In this document: in pieces, positions 37,435 to 48,752 of the stretch
Position numbering within the stretch: the first letter of the stretch is position 1
Layout: each line of letters starts with the position of its first letter
From: Branchiostoma floridae
Taxonomy: Eukaryota > Chordata > Leptocardii > Amphioxiformes > Branchiostomatidae
Length of the DNA: 64,000 bases
NCBI RefSeq assembly: GCF_000003815.2
Contig: NC_049991.1
Location: 18,756,611-18,820,610 of the forward strand
Direction: 5' to 3'
Notes under the pieces: model-generated
What the model saw: the letters and a program-made list of their open reading frames with translations, nothing else
Database searches by the model: none
Told to the model about the DNA's origin: nothing
Position numbers and translations under genes: made by a program

Positions 37435-38080
37435 AATCTTCAACTCAAATCAACTCCGCCGTTTTTTAACCGATTGACTTGAAATTTGGCACAAAGATAG
37501 AGTAAGCCAATACCCCCAGGTGTTTTTTTTCATTTTTTTCATATCTGCCTTTAAAATGATTTTATTGAGGTTTTTGTCAATTTTTATGTATATTTTGGGC
37601 TCCTGTACCCTGGTATTTCAGCCGGATGACATGAAATTTGGTACAGAGGTGCCCTGATCATATGCCCACCCAGATTTAATAACAGTTTTGGCATACGGTA
37701 CAACAAAATGCTTGATTTTGCGATTTTTGGCCATTTTTTGACAAAAAAAGCACATTTTTGCCTCCTGTACCGTCGTTTTACAACCGAATGACTTGAAATT
37801 TGGTATTTAAGTGCCCTTCAATTTTGTGCGCATGAATTCAATAACAGTTTTTCCATACAGTACAACATGATGCTTCATATTGCAATTTTATGGCCATTTT
37901 TAGACAAAAATTTGACATTTTTGGCTCCTGTTCCCTCGTTTAACAACCAAATGACCCGACATTTGGTAAAGGGGTGCTCTAGATATTTATCCAAATGACC
38001 CATGTATAATTTTTGGCATGGAACACTTTAAAATGATATATTTGGGAATTTTTTGGGTCATTTTCCAATGGCCAAAGGGG
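37435..38080. repeat. ~163-bp degenerate tandem repeat
   Basis: About four units. CTCCTGTACC-like words recur at about 37601, 37762 and 37926 (periods 161 and 164), each followed by (A)CCGAATGACTTGAAATTTGG, TAACAGTTTT and TTTTTGGCCATTTTT. The first and last units are more diverged. No coding role seen. Confidence 0.8.
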
Positions 38081-39387
38081 TCAACGACCTCAAGGCCTAT
38101 TGTTGCATGAGGGAGATGGCTGAAATATGCTGTATTTGCTCTCAAGCAAATGTCGGCCTTTCTAGTGGATTTGTATCTTTGCCCTGGGCATGTTGTGGTA
38201 TTGATTTTTATGGGTAGAAGATGCATGCAAGTGTTGACATGAAGGGGTACTGGTGTAGGTCTGGGCCCCTAGCAGTTAGCTGAGGAATTACAGGGCTTTT
38301 CCTGATGTTAAAGCTGATTTCTGTTTGTTATGTTTCCTGTGTTATCTTACGTTAAGGTCAAACTTTTGATTCACTCGTTTGGCAGTATGATTTTATGTTA
38401 TCTAAGTTAATCTGGTTTTGTACAATCTTTATGTTTATGTTACTTATTATAAGTAATTTGGTTTCATAGAACGATATGTACGATTATGTTATTGAAGTTA
38501 ATTTGGTTTTGTTGAACTTTATGTATAACTTATGTTCGGGGTTCTCCCCCCAGGGGGCTTTGAAAAAAGCTGTCAAACGATATGCTTTCACACTGGTTAA
38601 ATAAAGAACAAACAAACAAACAAACACACTTTTTCTGTATCACCCCCCCCCCCGTAGAGTGTTGTAATCTTGCTAGAAGTCAACTACCTGCTGCAAGAGA
38701 TAAGATGGAAAGCCTTGTCTTTTAACTTTGTAAAAAAATGTCGATATTTCATGGAGGTTTGAGGTCTTCTGGTATAAGGTCCTTGTGAGTTTATATACAC
38801 TTTTCTAAGTGAGACAAAATTTGCATTTTTTTATGCATGTACAATGGTGACAGCTTTCTACCATATAAGTAATATAGTATATGGCGTTCACAAATAGATG
38901 TTAATGAATGGAACATAATATGTTTTTCTGTTACAATTGTGAGGAAAAATGACTGTTTTCATACCTTCTTCTGGTTATTACGTCATAGTTGCTATTATAA
39001 TGGATGGGTTTGATATCTAGCTGTGAGTTATAGTTACCATTATGTTTTTACGGCCTCTCTTCATAACGCAACTCTGTAATTCTACATCAGGCACAATAAA
39101 TGTACAATAAAGTTTTTTTCTGACCAAGAATACTCTGTATGCTAGTGTACAATAGAAATTTACCATGTAGCCTCAAAATATATCTAGGTGCACTGGTGCA
39201 ACTATGTGTAAAAGCTCCGATTTTGGTGTAACATCAAATCTTAATTCCACCAGGTTCCATAATACCACCACATGATAAAAAGTACATGAACTAAAAAGTG
39301 ATTTAAAGATATGTACCAATGCAGCATCAGTAATCTTGGGGTGTATTAGGTGTTCAAGACAATCTTGAGAAGGCCTTTACATGTAAA

Positions 39388-39600
39388 ACGCTAGTTCACC
39401 TTTATCCGAGGAGTTACCTATATCTGTTGTATTCAATAATAGGGTATTTAGGGATATCAACTAGACGGTGGTTTTAAACTAAAAGGTTTTGAAAATTTTG
39501 CAATGAAAACACTGTCCTTCGGCTTAATATCCCTAAATACCCTGCGTGATAGAAACAACGGATAACGGCTGCCCCGCGGATAAAAGTAAACTAGCATTAA
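39388..39600. mobile_element. MITE with ACGCTAGTTCACCTTTAT termini, copy 2
   Basis: Left end AACGCTAGTTCACCTTTATC; right end AAAAGTAAACTAGCATT (imperfect complement). The interior GGTATTTAGGGATATCAAC faces TAATATCCCTAAATACC, so the whole unit can fold on itself. Followed by a (TGAT)n run at 39601-39625. Confidence 0.8.
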
Positions 39601-40516
39601 CTGATTGATTGATTGATTGATTGAAGACCCTTATTTCACATTTTGGCCACACCGGGCTAAGTACAGGTCACAACAAGTCTTGCTAAAAAGATTCATTTAA
39701 CAGATACAAAATGAAACTATAGTTGGATAAATTCAACTTATCCTAGCTGTTCTGTTATAGTGGAGATAAAAGAACAGATATGTACATCTTTTGATGTGGC
39801 AGTATTATGACACCTGCTGGAATTATGAGAGTCAACGTTATAAAGGTGCTGCAGATCTCCCTAGCCAACCCTTGAAATAGGAAGTGGTAACGAAAAGGGC
39901 GGCATATTGGCTGCATGGAGATTGATATAGCAACGGAGCTCCTCTGTATAGTGTAAACTTATGTTTCTTTCATAAATAAACTTTTTTCGGGGGTTGAGAC
40001 CTGTGATTCTGATCTGTTGATTTTGTTTTGCCTAGTTGCTAGAATGGGCCAAACCATTATGAAAGAAAGGGGTCAATGAAATGTCAATAATAGTTCATAA
40101 CATGAAAAGATGATAATCAGTAATATTTTTAGTTATAATAGTACGCTTTTCTTCCAAAAGATCGGTTTTTGTCATGTATATTGAATCGAGTCACTTCCTC
40201 TGTAATGTTATTGTGATATTTTGGCAAAATAATAATCTATAATTTACAGGCATGTCAACGCCACTATCCTGTCAAATGTTACGACCCAAAAGAGTTTCGC
40301 GTCAAGTTTGCAGACTTTGGAGTTTGAACTTGTGAAGTTTTGGGTGGTGAATCTGAATATTTTCGTATTGTACAGCCACGCTCTAAAGAAATGTTCTAGA
40401 CTTTTCTTCCGCCTGCTAGATCCGCTATTGACAGTATTTCAGTGACCCAAAGCCATCGCCATGCATGGCAGCAGAAGTGCTCATGATCAGTGACCCGGGA
40501 AAAAGAAGTCAAGAAA

Positions 40517-43473
40517 ATGCCACGGAAGCGGTCATGGAGGCGACTTTGCAAGTTTTTTGTCGCCGGACTTTTGGGGTTTGTCCTACTCGCAGTTCTGTTG
40601 GTGTTCACGAAATATATAACCCACCAATGTACGGAGCAGGAAGCAAGGGATGCACTTAGGGAGCTGGTATGTTGTATTATGCGTTGTTTATGTAGATCTG
40701 TAACTTACAACAGTATGATGTCACTTGTTTTATGCACCGTTATATAGGGGGAGGGGGCACTGTTGTTGAAGGTAGCAGAACACAGTATTTTTGACAAGGA
40801 CCCAAAGATAGTAGGGGTTCTTCCCCGTGTGAGTGGCTCAAAACTTACAGTGCCATGGCCGCACCCTGGGCAATATCTTTCGTATTGAGGTCACCTGAGT
40901 TAGCGGAAAATGGCAGCCGCTCCAAATCCTTCCGATTTAGCCTCGCCTACTGTAATCTCCTCGGCCCACCCAATAACAGTAAAATAATTGTGTAAAATTG
41001 TACGGGACTGCTTCAATGAGGGTCTGCATGGGGGGTCCCGACAACGATTTACGCTGAATTCATAAGAACCCCCTGCATATTACGCTAAATCGAGGAAGGA
41101 AATTACGCTAAATTTGGCCGCCTCGCTACGAATTACGTAGATAAGATGGTTTTCCCTACGAGTTAGGGGAAATGAAAGTAGGCTGCCTACGCCTTACGGA
41201 AACAGAGCATGCAGACCCTCTTCAATGTGGCTACAGGTGGGTGGCTTTAACAAGTGGTTGCCAGGTTTGACTGTACATGCCGCCTAGCGGAGGTCATGTG
41301 AACTGCAACCGGCCCAACGGCAGGAGGCAGTAACTAATCTCCAAGCAGATCCTACGGTGCCATAAGATACTTAGTAGTATCAAAGCTGGCCAAGGAGTAT
41401 AGCCGGTCAAAGGGAGTCAAACAGGCACCTACCAGTAGCGACTAACACTCCTCTGTCCGTTTTTGATGCTATCTTATGCTACCGTAGGATCTGCTTGGAG
41501 ATTAGGCTGTAACAGTAGAAAGGCAAATTTACACCAAATGTACAAACGTCATAATCCAACTCGTACTGTCTCAAAACTCAGACATTTTCCTCTTCCATTC
41601 AGTTTTTTTAGGAAATCTGGGTCCGATCTTGAAAACATTGCTTGTATTGTGTGTGTGTGTGACTAGTTGTACTTTCTTTGCTAATGTACGAGTAAATGTG
41701 CACAGAATGATAATGGCTTTATCAAGTGTGCCTTAGACCTACTTGTAGTGATATCTTTATGTTTGTGAGAAATGTATAAAAGGTATACCCTGTATATCAG
41801 GCCACTTTTAGACTGAATTTTATTCTTTATTTCTGTGCAGTGTGAAGAGTACGCCAGGAACAGGGTTACAGGAAACCTATGCCCAGATTTGTGCACAGCA
41901 CATTCAATCATCTTCCAAGAATGTCTGAACTACAGAAAAGGCAAGAGAGTAATACTAGCCGAGTGGAGCACTAAAAAAGTCATACTGAAATCCCAATACA
42001 GCCATCTGCACGAGTACAATTCAATGATAGCAAAATACACAAACGAGGAAGGAAAGGTCGTCACTTCACAGCCAGATATGGCAACTTTCCTAATGGTAGT
42101 GAAAAATCCGCTACGAACCATGTTTCAAGAGGATGCAACGTATAGCACTGTAAGGGAAACTGTGCGAAAGATGTGGAATATGCCATGGGAACATCATGAA
42201 ACAATGAGTGTAGCGGCTATGGAGAGCCTTTGGGCACTTTTACAGCAAGAAGAATACCTCTTGATGCAGTATTTTAAAGGAAACAAGCATTTTCCAAAGA
42301 TTTACGGGTCTTGCGGACATTTTTATGTCATGGAGTATACCCCGACTGGTGACACACTAAGCCCTCAGTTGTTTAGCCACAAAACGGTCGAAGGAATATT
42401 CAAGTCAGGAACAGACTGGGAGGACCGTGCTAAACTTGCGCTAAGCTTTCTTACATTCATAGAAGACCTGGATACTTTCTATACTGAACCACTTCATCTG
42501 TGTGATGTAAAGAATAAAAACTATGGGGTGTCTGAAGACCTGACCATACGAGCGATAGATGTCGACATGGCGTTCTTTGAGACCAAAAATGCGGAGAATT
42601 CTGCAGGGACGGGGAAACTGCACGAAAAACGAAGACTGTGATTTCGTTGACTGTACGTCGTCGTGTGACTTGACGCGTGGGAGATGTTCAGAACACAGGT
42701 CAAACAACAATCTGCAGGTGAGTTCACGAAGGAATCATTCTTGTGCCGCTGTTGTTGTTTTTTGTGTGTGTGTTTTTTGCACTGTCTTCGACAAAATACT
42801 TGCTTACTTACTTGCTTACTTGCATAAGTCGAGTCCATCCGGCCTCGAGTTGAGATGGCAGCCCAGGCGCCCCTGTCAATCATTGCACTTTGTAAGTTGT
42901 CGACTTCCAGGCCTGTGTCTTTCCTGAGCATGTCTATATATGTTGCTGCCGGTCGACAAAATACACCAGATTTGTACAGTAATACAAACTTTGTATGGCT
43001 AGACTGTAATGTTTGTTCCACTCACACCGCAAAGCACCCAGACTCATTTTAATGTGGTCTGATTTTTAATGTGCTCAGTGTACATCACATCCAAGGGGAT
43101 GTCCCTATCTAAAGCGGAGTTTGCATTTTTACTTCCTAACAATATCACCCATAACATACAACACCTGACATTTTGAAGTTCACTGCTTCTTTTAGGTATA
43201 TATTTGTGTAAAGATAGCTTCTTTTTTATCTAAAACCATCTCTTCCTCCAGGCCATCTGTAAGAAGATCTTCATGGGGTCCAACAGTCCTCTGTTCGGCG
43301 GGTTGCTGCGCTCTCCTCCTGTGACCATTGCAGAACGGCTGAAGGAAGCACTCCAGAAATGCGTGGAACCGTCCAAGAGTGACCACCAATCACAGAAGGC
43401 GTCTTCCAAGACATTAGAAGCGATCAGGGTCGTTCTTCAAGAATCAATACAAAGCAAGGAGCCAAAAACTTAG
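40517..43473 (+). CDS. DIPK1: DIPK1/FAM69-like divergent protein kinase, three exons, one frameshift
   Basis: Type II membrane, cysteine-rich secretory-pathway protein of the divergent protein kinase domain 1 (FAM69) family; vertebrate members sit in the ER and their substrates are poorly known. Exon 1 (40517-40666): basic N-terminus MPRKRSWRRL and signal anchor at about 12-33. Exon 2 (41841-42717): luminal Cys-rich region (CEEYARNRVTGNLCPDLC), lobe with KKVILKSQYSH, and the conserved IDVDMAFFE (DFG-equivalent). Exon 3 (43252-43473): AICKKIF to the TAG stop. Donors and acceptors are canonical. In an A5 run (42585-42589) the frame breaks: the conserved continuation (CTKNEDCDFVDCTSSCDL to NNNLQ) is in the next frame, so as written the protein stops after about 316 residues; otherwise it would be about 415, near family length (~430). 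A sequencing or assembly indel, a real allele, or a recent loss are all possible. AATAAA at 44140-44145 may end the transcript. Confidence 0.88.
41018..41220. mobile_element. MITE with GAGGGTCTGCATG termini
   Basis: GAGGGTCTGCATG at the left and its complement CATGCAGACCCTC at the right, flanked on both sides by TTCAAT (likely 6-7 bp target duplication). Internal TTACGCTAAAT repeats. Lies in DIPK1 intron 1. Confidence 0.85.
41334..41504. mobile_element. MITE with TAATCTCCAAGCAGATC termini, copy 1
   Basis: Left end TAATCTCCAAGCAGATCCTA, right end complement TAGGATCTGCTTGGAGATTA, with paired ATAAGATA..GTATCAAAGCTGG inside. Other copies: 52690-53021, 53098-53230 and 58822-58989. In DIPK1 intron 1, next to the GAGGGTCTGCATG element. 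Confidence 0.9.
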
Positions 43474-44139
43474 TACAGGGTGGAAATGGTGTAGTTAGGG
43501 CATGATTTTCCTCAAGAGGTTGTGGTCATGTCCTCCAGTGTGTTTAGTACTATTCTTCTGTATTTTTTGGTATTTGAATGTAGTTTATATGAATGGTGAT
43601 TGTATCTTTACATACTTTGATGTATTTGAATATATTTTACACATTATTTGTTATGGATGAACTATTAGCCCCAAATATATCTTTTTTAATGAATATGATT
43701 TGGATATCATAATTGTTTTTCACATTCCTGTCTATTCTTTTCTATGTACATTGTTGATTTTGTGTGTATATGTTTGAAAAGTTCTCAAGAAATAATGTAC
43801 GAGTAAAAGTTCCATTTTACAAAATGATATAACGTAACATTGTAAAGGCACAAAAATGTCAAAAGCCCTTACTTTGAAATCTATGTGGTAAGGAAAGTTA
43901 AAAGTTAAACACATTATGCTAAACATGGTATACTAAAAATAGAGTCTTCATTTTTGTTCTTTCACGTCTTCTTGCGATGCCAAAAAACTATGTTTATGTT
44001 GATACTGTTGATGGTGACAGATTTTAATAATATTGTACAATGATGTGTCGTGTTATGTCGTTTTTTAATGCTGTTTGTGTTTTGAATAATCACAAAGCAC
44101 GAGCACCGTAGCACCAATGCAAGAAAGTTTGATTCCAAC

Positions 44140-44145
44140 AATAAA
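44140..44145 (+). terminator. Poly(A) signal AATAAA for the DIPK1-like gene
   Basis: AATAAA about 670 bp after the DIPK1 stop codon and only 33 bp from the stop codon of the converging minus-strand kinase-like gene. Confidence 0.5.
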
Positions 44146-44177
44146 GTTTTGAAAGACAAACATAGCCCGACAGGGAA

Positions 44178-47100
44178 CTACTTTCTCTTCATCCATGCCA
44201 TCCGCTTCACCTCTTGCAGATCAATCCGCCTGGACCAGTCCGCCTCCATCATGGCGCGAATCAGCTCCTTGAGATGATCCGAAACCTCGGAATGTCTTGG
44301 GAAGTTGGGAGCTCCTTTCCCCATGAGATGCAGCAGTTTCGGGTTGGGAAACCTCCCCATACAGAGGATGTACAGCGTCGCTCCCAGCGCGAACACGTCC
44401 GCTTTCATAGGGTCGTAAGGAAATCTGTTGACCACTTCGGGAGGGGTGTACCCAACCGTTTGGCAGTAGATGTCCTCTTCGAGTTTCTCCGGGTCGAATC
44501 TCGTGGCGCAGCCGAACCCACAAAGTCGCACGTTTGCAGCGCCGTCCAGGAGAAAGTGTTCACATTTCAGGTTCAAGTGCGCGATGTCTTTCGAGTGGAG
44601 GTACTGCACTGCGTCCAGCGCCTGGGAAAAGTACCCGCGCAGCTCGGCTTCAGGAATTTTCTTTTCGCGGTAAAGCAGCTCCAACAAGTCGCCACCTGCG
44701 TAGTGCTCCATCGGAAAGCACACCCGGCTTCCGAACAGAAGCAGTGGAGGATGGAACTCCACGATGTTGGGGTGCGCGGCCTTCTTAGAGAGGTCCCTAC
44801 AGATGTAGTACTCCTGAGGTAGGAAAAACTGTCGTCTTGTGCGCGGGGCAAAGTCGCGGCGAAGAATCTTCAAGGCGACGTCGCGCGAAGGAAGAAGTTT
44901 CACAGAGTGGGCGAGGTACACGTTACCACCGCGCTCTGGCGCGATGGCGTCGCTTTTCTTCAGCAGCTGCTTCAAGACGAATCCGTTCTCTCTCAAGGAA
45001 CCACGTAAGGAAACGTCTTGGGCCTCAAGACAGTCGATCTCTTCCGTCGCACTGCTAGTGCTAGTGGACGCACTTCTGCTTCTAGTTGAGATGCCTTCGC
45101 TCGGTGTACTGTTAGAGCTAGCGGTAGCACTTCTCCTTCTTGATGAGATGCTCTCGCGGCTTTCTTCCGTGATCACGCTAAGACGTTTCCGTAGATTAGG
45201 AGACTTCTTCTTCGGAGGCGCCTTCTTTCTCGACCTTGAAGAGGGACTGACGAGTATTTCTTCGATCTTGGCACCGGAAGGAGAGACGGAGGACCGGCGG
45301 CGCGCCTTGGTGATCTTGCCCGCGGAGGTACGCGGGAACTTGCTCTGCCGGCGCCTGTCGCGTGGCGTGCCGTCCGTCTTTTCCTTCGGGGCACTTCTGG
45401 TCGCCACCTGTAAAACAGGAAAGTCAGGGATGGCAGACTTCCGACTAGTAAGCACCCTCTGGCAGAACATACTAGTACAGAAACTACACTAGCAAAAACA
45501 AACGGCAGACGGACAGACACTTAGACGGACGCACACAGACAAGCCAAACCTATTCTTCACTTCACTAGTTTAGGGTCAGATATTTGTGCAAATCATGAAA
45601 GATAATGAAAAACACGTTGAAGCGTCCAACTTTGTGACGCCACATACAAGCACAAATTAATAAATCAGATTGATGTACAAAATCTATCTTCCCATCAGCA
45701 TTTCTTATTTGTGTATATCAACTTTACCTGTTTCGTGGAGTCCTTAGTTTTGCGCTCGCCATTTTGTTCTTTCGTACCGCTCCCAGATGAGGAGGCTTTC
45801 TGCTCTTTCTCGGCGCTTCGCGACTTGGCCATTGCAGACGTCGGGCGTCCTTCTTTGCTTTTAGCTGAAGTCATAAAAAAAAACTAGTCATAAAATCCTT
45901 CATTGAGTGAATCCTTTCACAAGGATACAAATACATACAGGCATTTAACACAATCACGGACCTGTCCTTTGTGCTAAACGCCATCGACAGAAATAACCAC
46001 CGCTCGTATCAAAACATCATGCATAGTCATACACAATGGAAAACAGGCTCTATCCTTGGTGCTGAACACCGTCACCCACAGAGATAGATGGCTGCTAGTA
46101 GGATTACCAGTAGTATACACAGATCTGTCCTTGGTGCTGAACGCCATCCACAGAAATAACCACCACTTGTACTAAAGCACCATAAATAGCCATACACAAA
46201 GCAGGCTCTGTCCTAGGTGCTGAATCTGTCGCCCATATATAGACGGTTGTTCCTGGTACTTCGTGCCCTGCACCCTTCACATAGACCTGTCCTTGGTACT
46301 GAAATATCGCTCGTAGTAAAATATCATTCATAGAAAGACACACCCTGGAACACTTTAATCCAGAGATAAAGGGGTTTCTTGTACTATATAAAATTTCGCC
46401 CGACCTTGCCTTTATTACTGAACGCCATCCACACATAACAACTAACGCTCGTACTGAGACATCTGTCATACACAATGGCAAACAGGCTCTGTCCTAGGTG
46501 CTGAACCTGTCGTCCATATATGGATGGTTGTTCCTCGTACTCTGTGCCCTCCACACAGACCTGTCTTGATCTATCATTGGCACTGAACTAACACTCGTAC
46601 TAAAACATCTGTTATAGACACACACACGGGCATTGTATGCTGTGTCCTTGGTGCTGAACACCGTCGCTTTGTATGACTACGAGGGGCGGTCGATAAGTAA
46701 TGCCCCTGACCCATTTTCCATAGCAGGAGATTAATGAAACTTGGCACAGTTATCAGTCTTTCTCTTCATAGGAACCACCCAGAGTTATGCATTTCTCCCA
46801 TCGTTTGATGCAGCTGAGGACACCGTTTTTGTAGGACACCCCAGGTTGGTCCCCCAACAGATGCCTCATCAATGGCAGAAGAGGGACGACCAGGTCTGGG
46901 AGCTGTTTCCACAGACTTCCGGCCATGTTTGAATTCAGGATGCCAGCGTTTTACAAGGTCATATGATGGGGCATCATCACCATAAGTTTTTTTTTTCATT
47001 TCATCAAAAGTCTTCTTTGGTGTGCGTCCTTTCAAATACAAAAACCGGATCACTGCGCTACACTCAACTGCTTCCATTTCACACATGGTCCATTTCGCAC

Positions 47101-47898
47101 CTGACTCAGTTCAAACACCAGTAAATCAGAAACCACAATTAGTTCAGAGCTGTTTTTTGCTACATAACCTATAAAGATATGAATCATTACACATACAAAA
47201 TTTCATTTAGATCAGACGACTGGAAGTGGGTCAGGGGCATTACTTATTGACCGCCCCTCCTATGTACCCATTCACAAAACAAACCTGTCCTTGGTACTGA
47301 ACGCAGTCCAAACAGAAATTTAGATGATTGTCGCTCGTGATAATAAAGTATCATCCACACATCGATGAAGGTAATGAAGTTAGGAGTTAAGATATATTTT
47401 TAGGTCTTCGATGATAATTCCGCTCAGTGTCACTGACGAAATGTGGCGGATGCTTCCTGAAACGTCTGACCATTTCCAAAATCCTATCCACTGTTATTTG
47501 GTGCATTATCCATACGCTTTCGAAATACAGGCCCTATTTTTTGTACTAAATATAACTCAAACACGCATTTATAAGTAATACCCTTGACTTGATTTGTCTG
47601 TTAAATGTTTCAAGTGCTGAATATCGTGTATGCTGTCAATACACTACTCGACAGATCTTTCATTGGCGCCTGTCTAAATGCAACTTTTAGTATATCGTTT
47701 ACCTTTTTGTGGCGATCTCGGAGATCCACCGCTACTCTCCGCTGATTTCGATCTCGCACTCGCCTTTGAAGGAGTCTTTTTCAGAGAGCCCCGCCGTCCC
47801 GTGGGTTGCCTTGGAGAGGACAGTCGGGACTTACTTTCCCCCTCCCTTGGGCTAACGTTAGAGCTGCTGGAACGGCGTGATCGGCTGGGTGATCCCAT
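44178..47898 (-). CDS. TSSK-like pseudokinase with Ser/Arg/Lys-rich N-terminus, three exons
   Basis: Protein with a kinase fold closest by eye to testis-specific serine kinases (TSSK, CAMK group). Exons on the minus strand: 47703-47898, 45728-45864 and 44178-45407; total 1563 nt, 520 aa, all junctions in frame. Start: ATG at 47898 (MGSPSRSRRSSSSN). Residues 1-240 are low-complexity, basic and Ser-rich. The kinase domain starts near 249 and ends close to the C-terminus (510). Seen: the VAxK lysine kept (K291, VALK), a helix-C glutamate candidate in FLPQEYYICRDL, and APE as PPE. The catalytic HRD is HLN (Asp to Asn390), the metal-binding Asn of the loop is His395 (KCEHFLL) and DFG is GFG (Asp to Gly408). 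Three catalytic residues are therefore lost and it is probably inactive or atypical. The gene is tail-to-tail with the DIPK1-like gene. Family membership is moderately sure; no closer name is given. Confidence 0.85.
45955..47650. repeat. Degenerate tandem repeat in TSSK-like intron 1
   Basis: Diverged units built on CTGTCCTTGGTGCTGAAC, CGCCATCCACAGAAATAACC and ACTCGTACTAAAACAT recur about every 80-170 bp from 45955 to 46675 and resume at 47283-47650 after the mariner element (46680-47260). Units vary strongly in length. No coding role seen. Confidence 0.7.
46680..47260 (-). mobile_element. Internally deleted mariner transposon
   Basis: A 581-bp element with inverted ends (GAGGGGCGGTCGATAAGTAA and complement, about 33 bp, one mismatch) continuing ATGCCCCTGACCCA, flanked by TA on both sides, the mariner target. 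On the minus strand from ATG at 47086 it encodes the N-terminal helix-turn-helix region of a mariner transposase (IRFLYLKGRTPKKTFDEM, DDAPSYDLVKRW, then GRPSSAID). After about 80 residues this jumps to a fragment of the C-terminal end (IKRWEKCITLGGSYEEKD and stop) in another frame. The catalytic core is missing, so the element is non-autonomous. Confidence 0.9.
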
Positions 47899-48552
47899 GT
47901 CCACGGCTGTATGCACGGTGCAAGTCCGCTCTGTTGTTTACTAACGGTCGGAGTATGTCAGGGACAGACGTGCGTTTTTCGAACGAACTGGCGAATAAAC
48001 AATTCTAAGCGTCTGTTCGAAACAAGTTACCTCACCTCAACTCACCTATCCCTTGACCTTCTAGTGGGTCGTTGGGGCACCATGACAAGTTACGAAATAC
48101 TACAAACGGGAAGATATGATAGTATCACAGGATCTTTATTGTGTTGATAATTTGTCTGTCTTTTTTTTAAATATATAGAAGGGTACATATGAAGAATAGA
48201 AACAGACGATAAACCTCATTTTGACAGCATTTTATTTTTTCGCATTCACATTCAAAAAGCATCAAAGAGTCGCTCTTATGGTGATGTAATATTAAACCCT
48301 GTAACTGTCAGCTTCTGTTTGCACCCATAGGGTACGTTTGTAACGTTACATGTGTAACTCTTAGTGTATGGCAGCGGCTTCGAGTCCCCTTCCTCGTGTG
48401 CTTTTGTGTCCATAACTTTGCCAAGTCCTTTTGAAGGATACACTTCGACCAACAAGACGCAAACAGTGCCTTTCAAGTCATTATTCTAACGTTATATCAA
48501 TAACGTTAAAGACATAAAGAATATTCTTTTAATATTCAATCGTTCAAACTCC

Positions 48553-48740
48553 TAGCCTGTGTACCATCTGGGTAGTAGTTCGCTCCTATGTTCTCTTCTG
48601 GCAGAACTTCTGCTACGCTGGAATAGCAGAGTTCTAAGCGGCTGTATAAAGTGTATAATAAAAGTCAGAGAGAGAATTGACTGTATATAGTGTACAATAA
48701 ACGTTGGAGCGACCTATCCGGATGGTACCCAGGCTACCAA
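48553..48740. mobile_element. MITE with AGCCTG.GTACCATC termini
   Basis: Left end AGCCTGTGTACCATCTGG, right end complement (CCGGATGGTACCCAGGCT). A partial relative with GGTACCATCCGGGTAG is at 29805-29860, inside RNF216 intron 4. It lies about 10 bp downstream of the stop codon of the unknown gene, so it may belong to its 3' UTR. Confidence 0.8.
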
Positions 48741-48752
48741 ACTCCTATTCTT

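Noticed and set aside
44214..45492. Long plus-strand frames of about 200 codons
   Set aside because: Antisense to the TSSK-like exon 3; caused by its GC-rich codon use.
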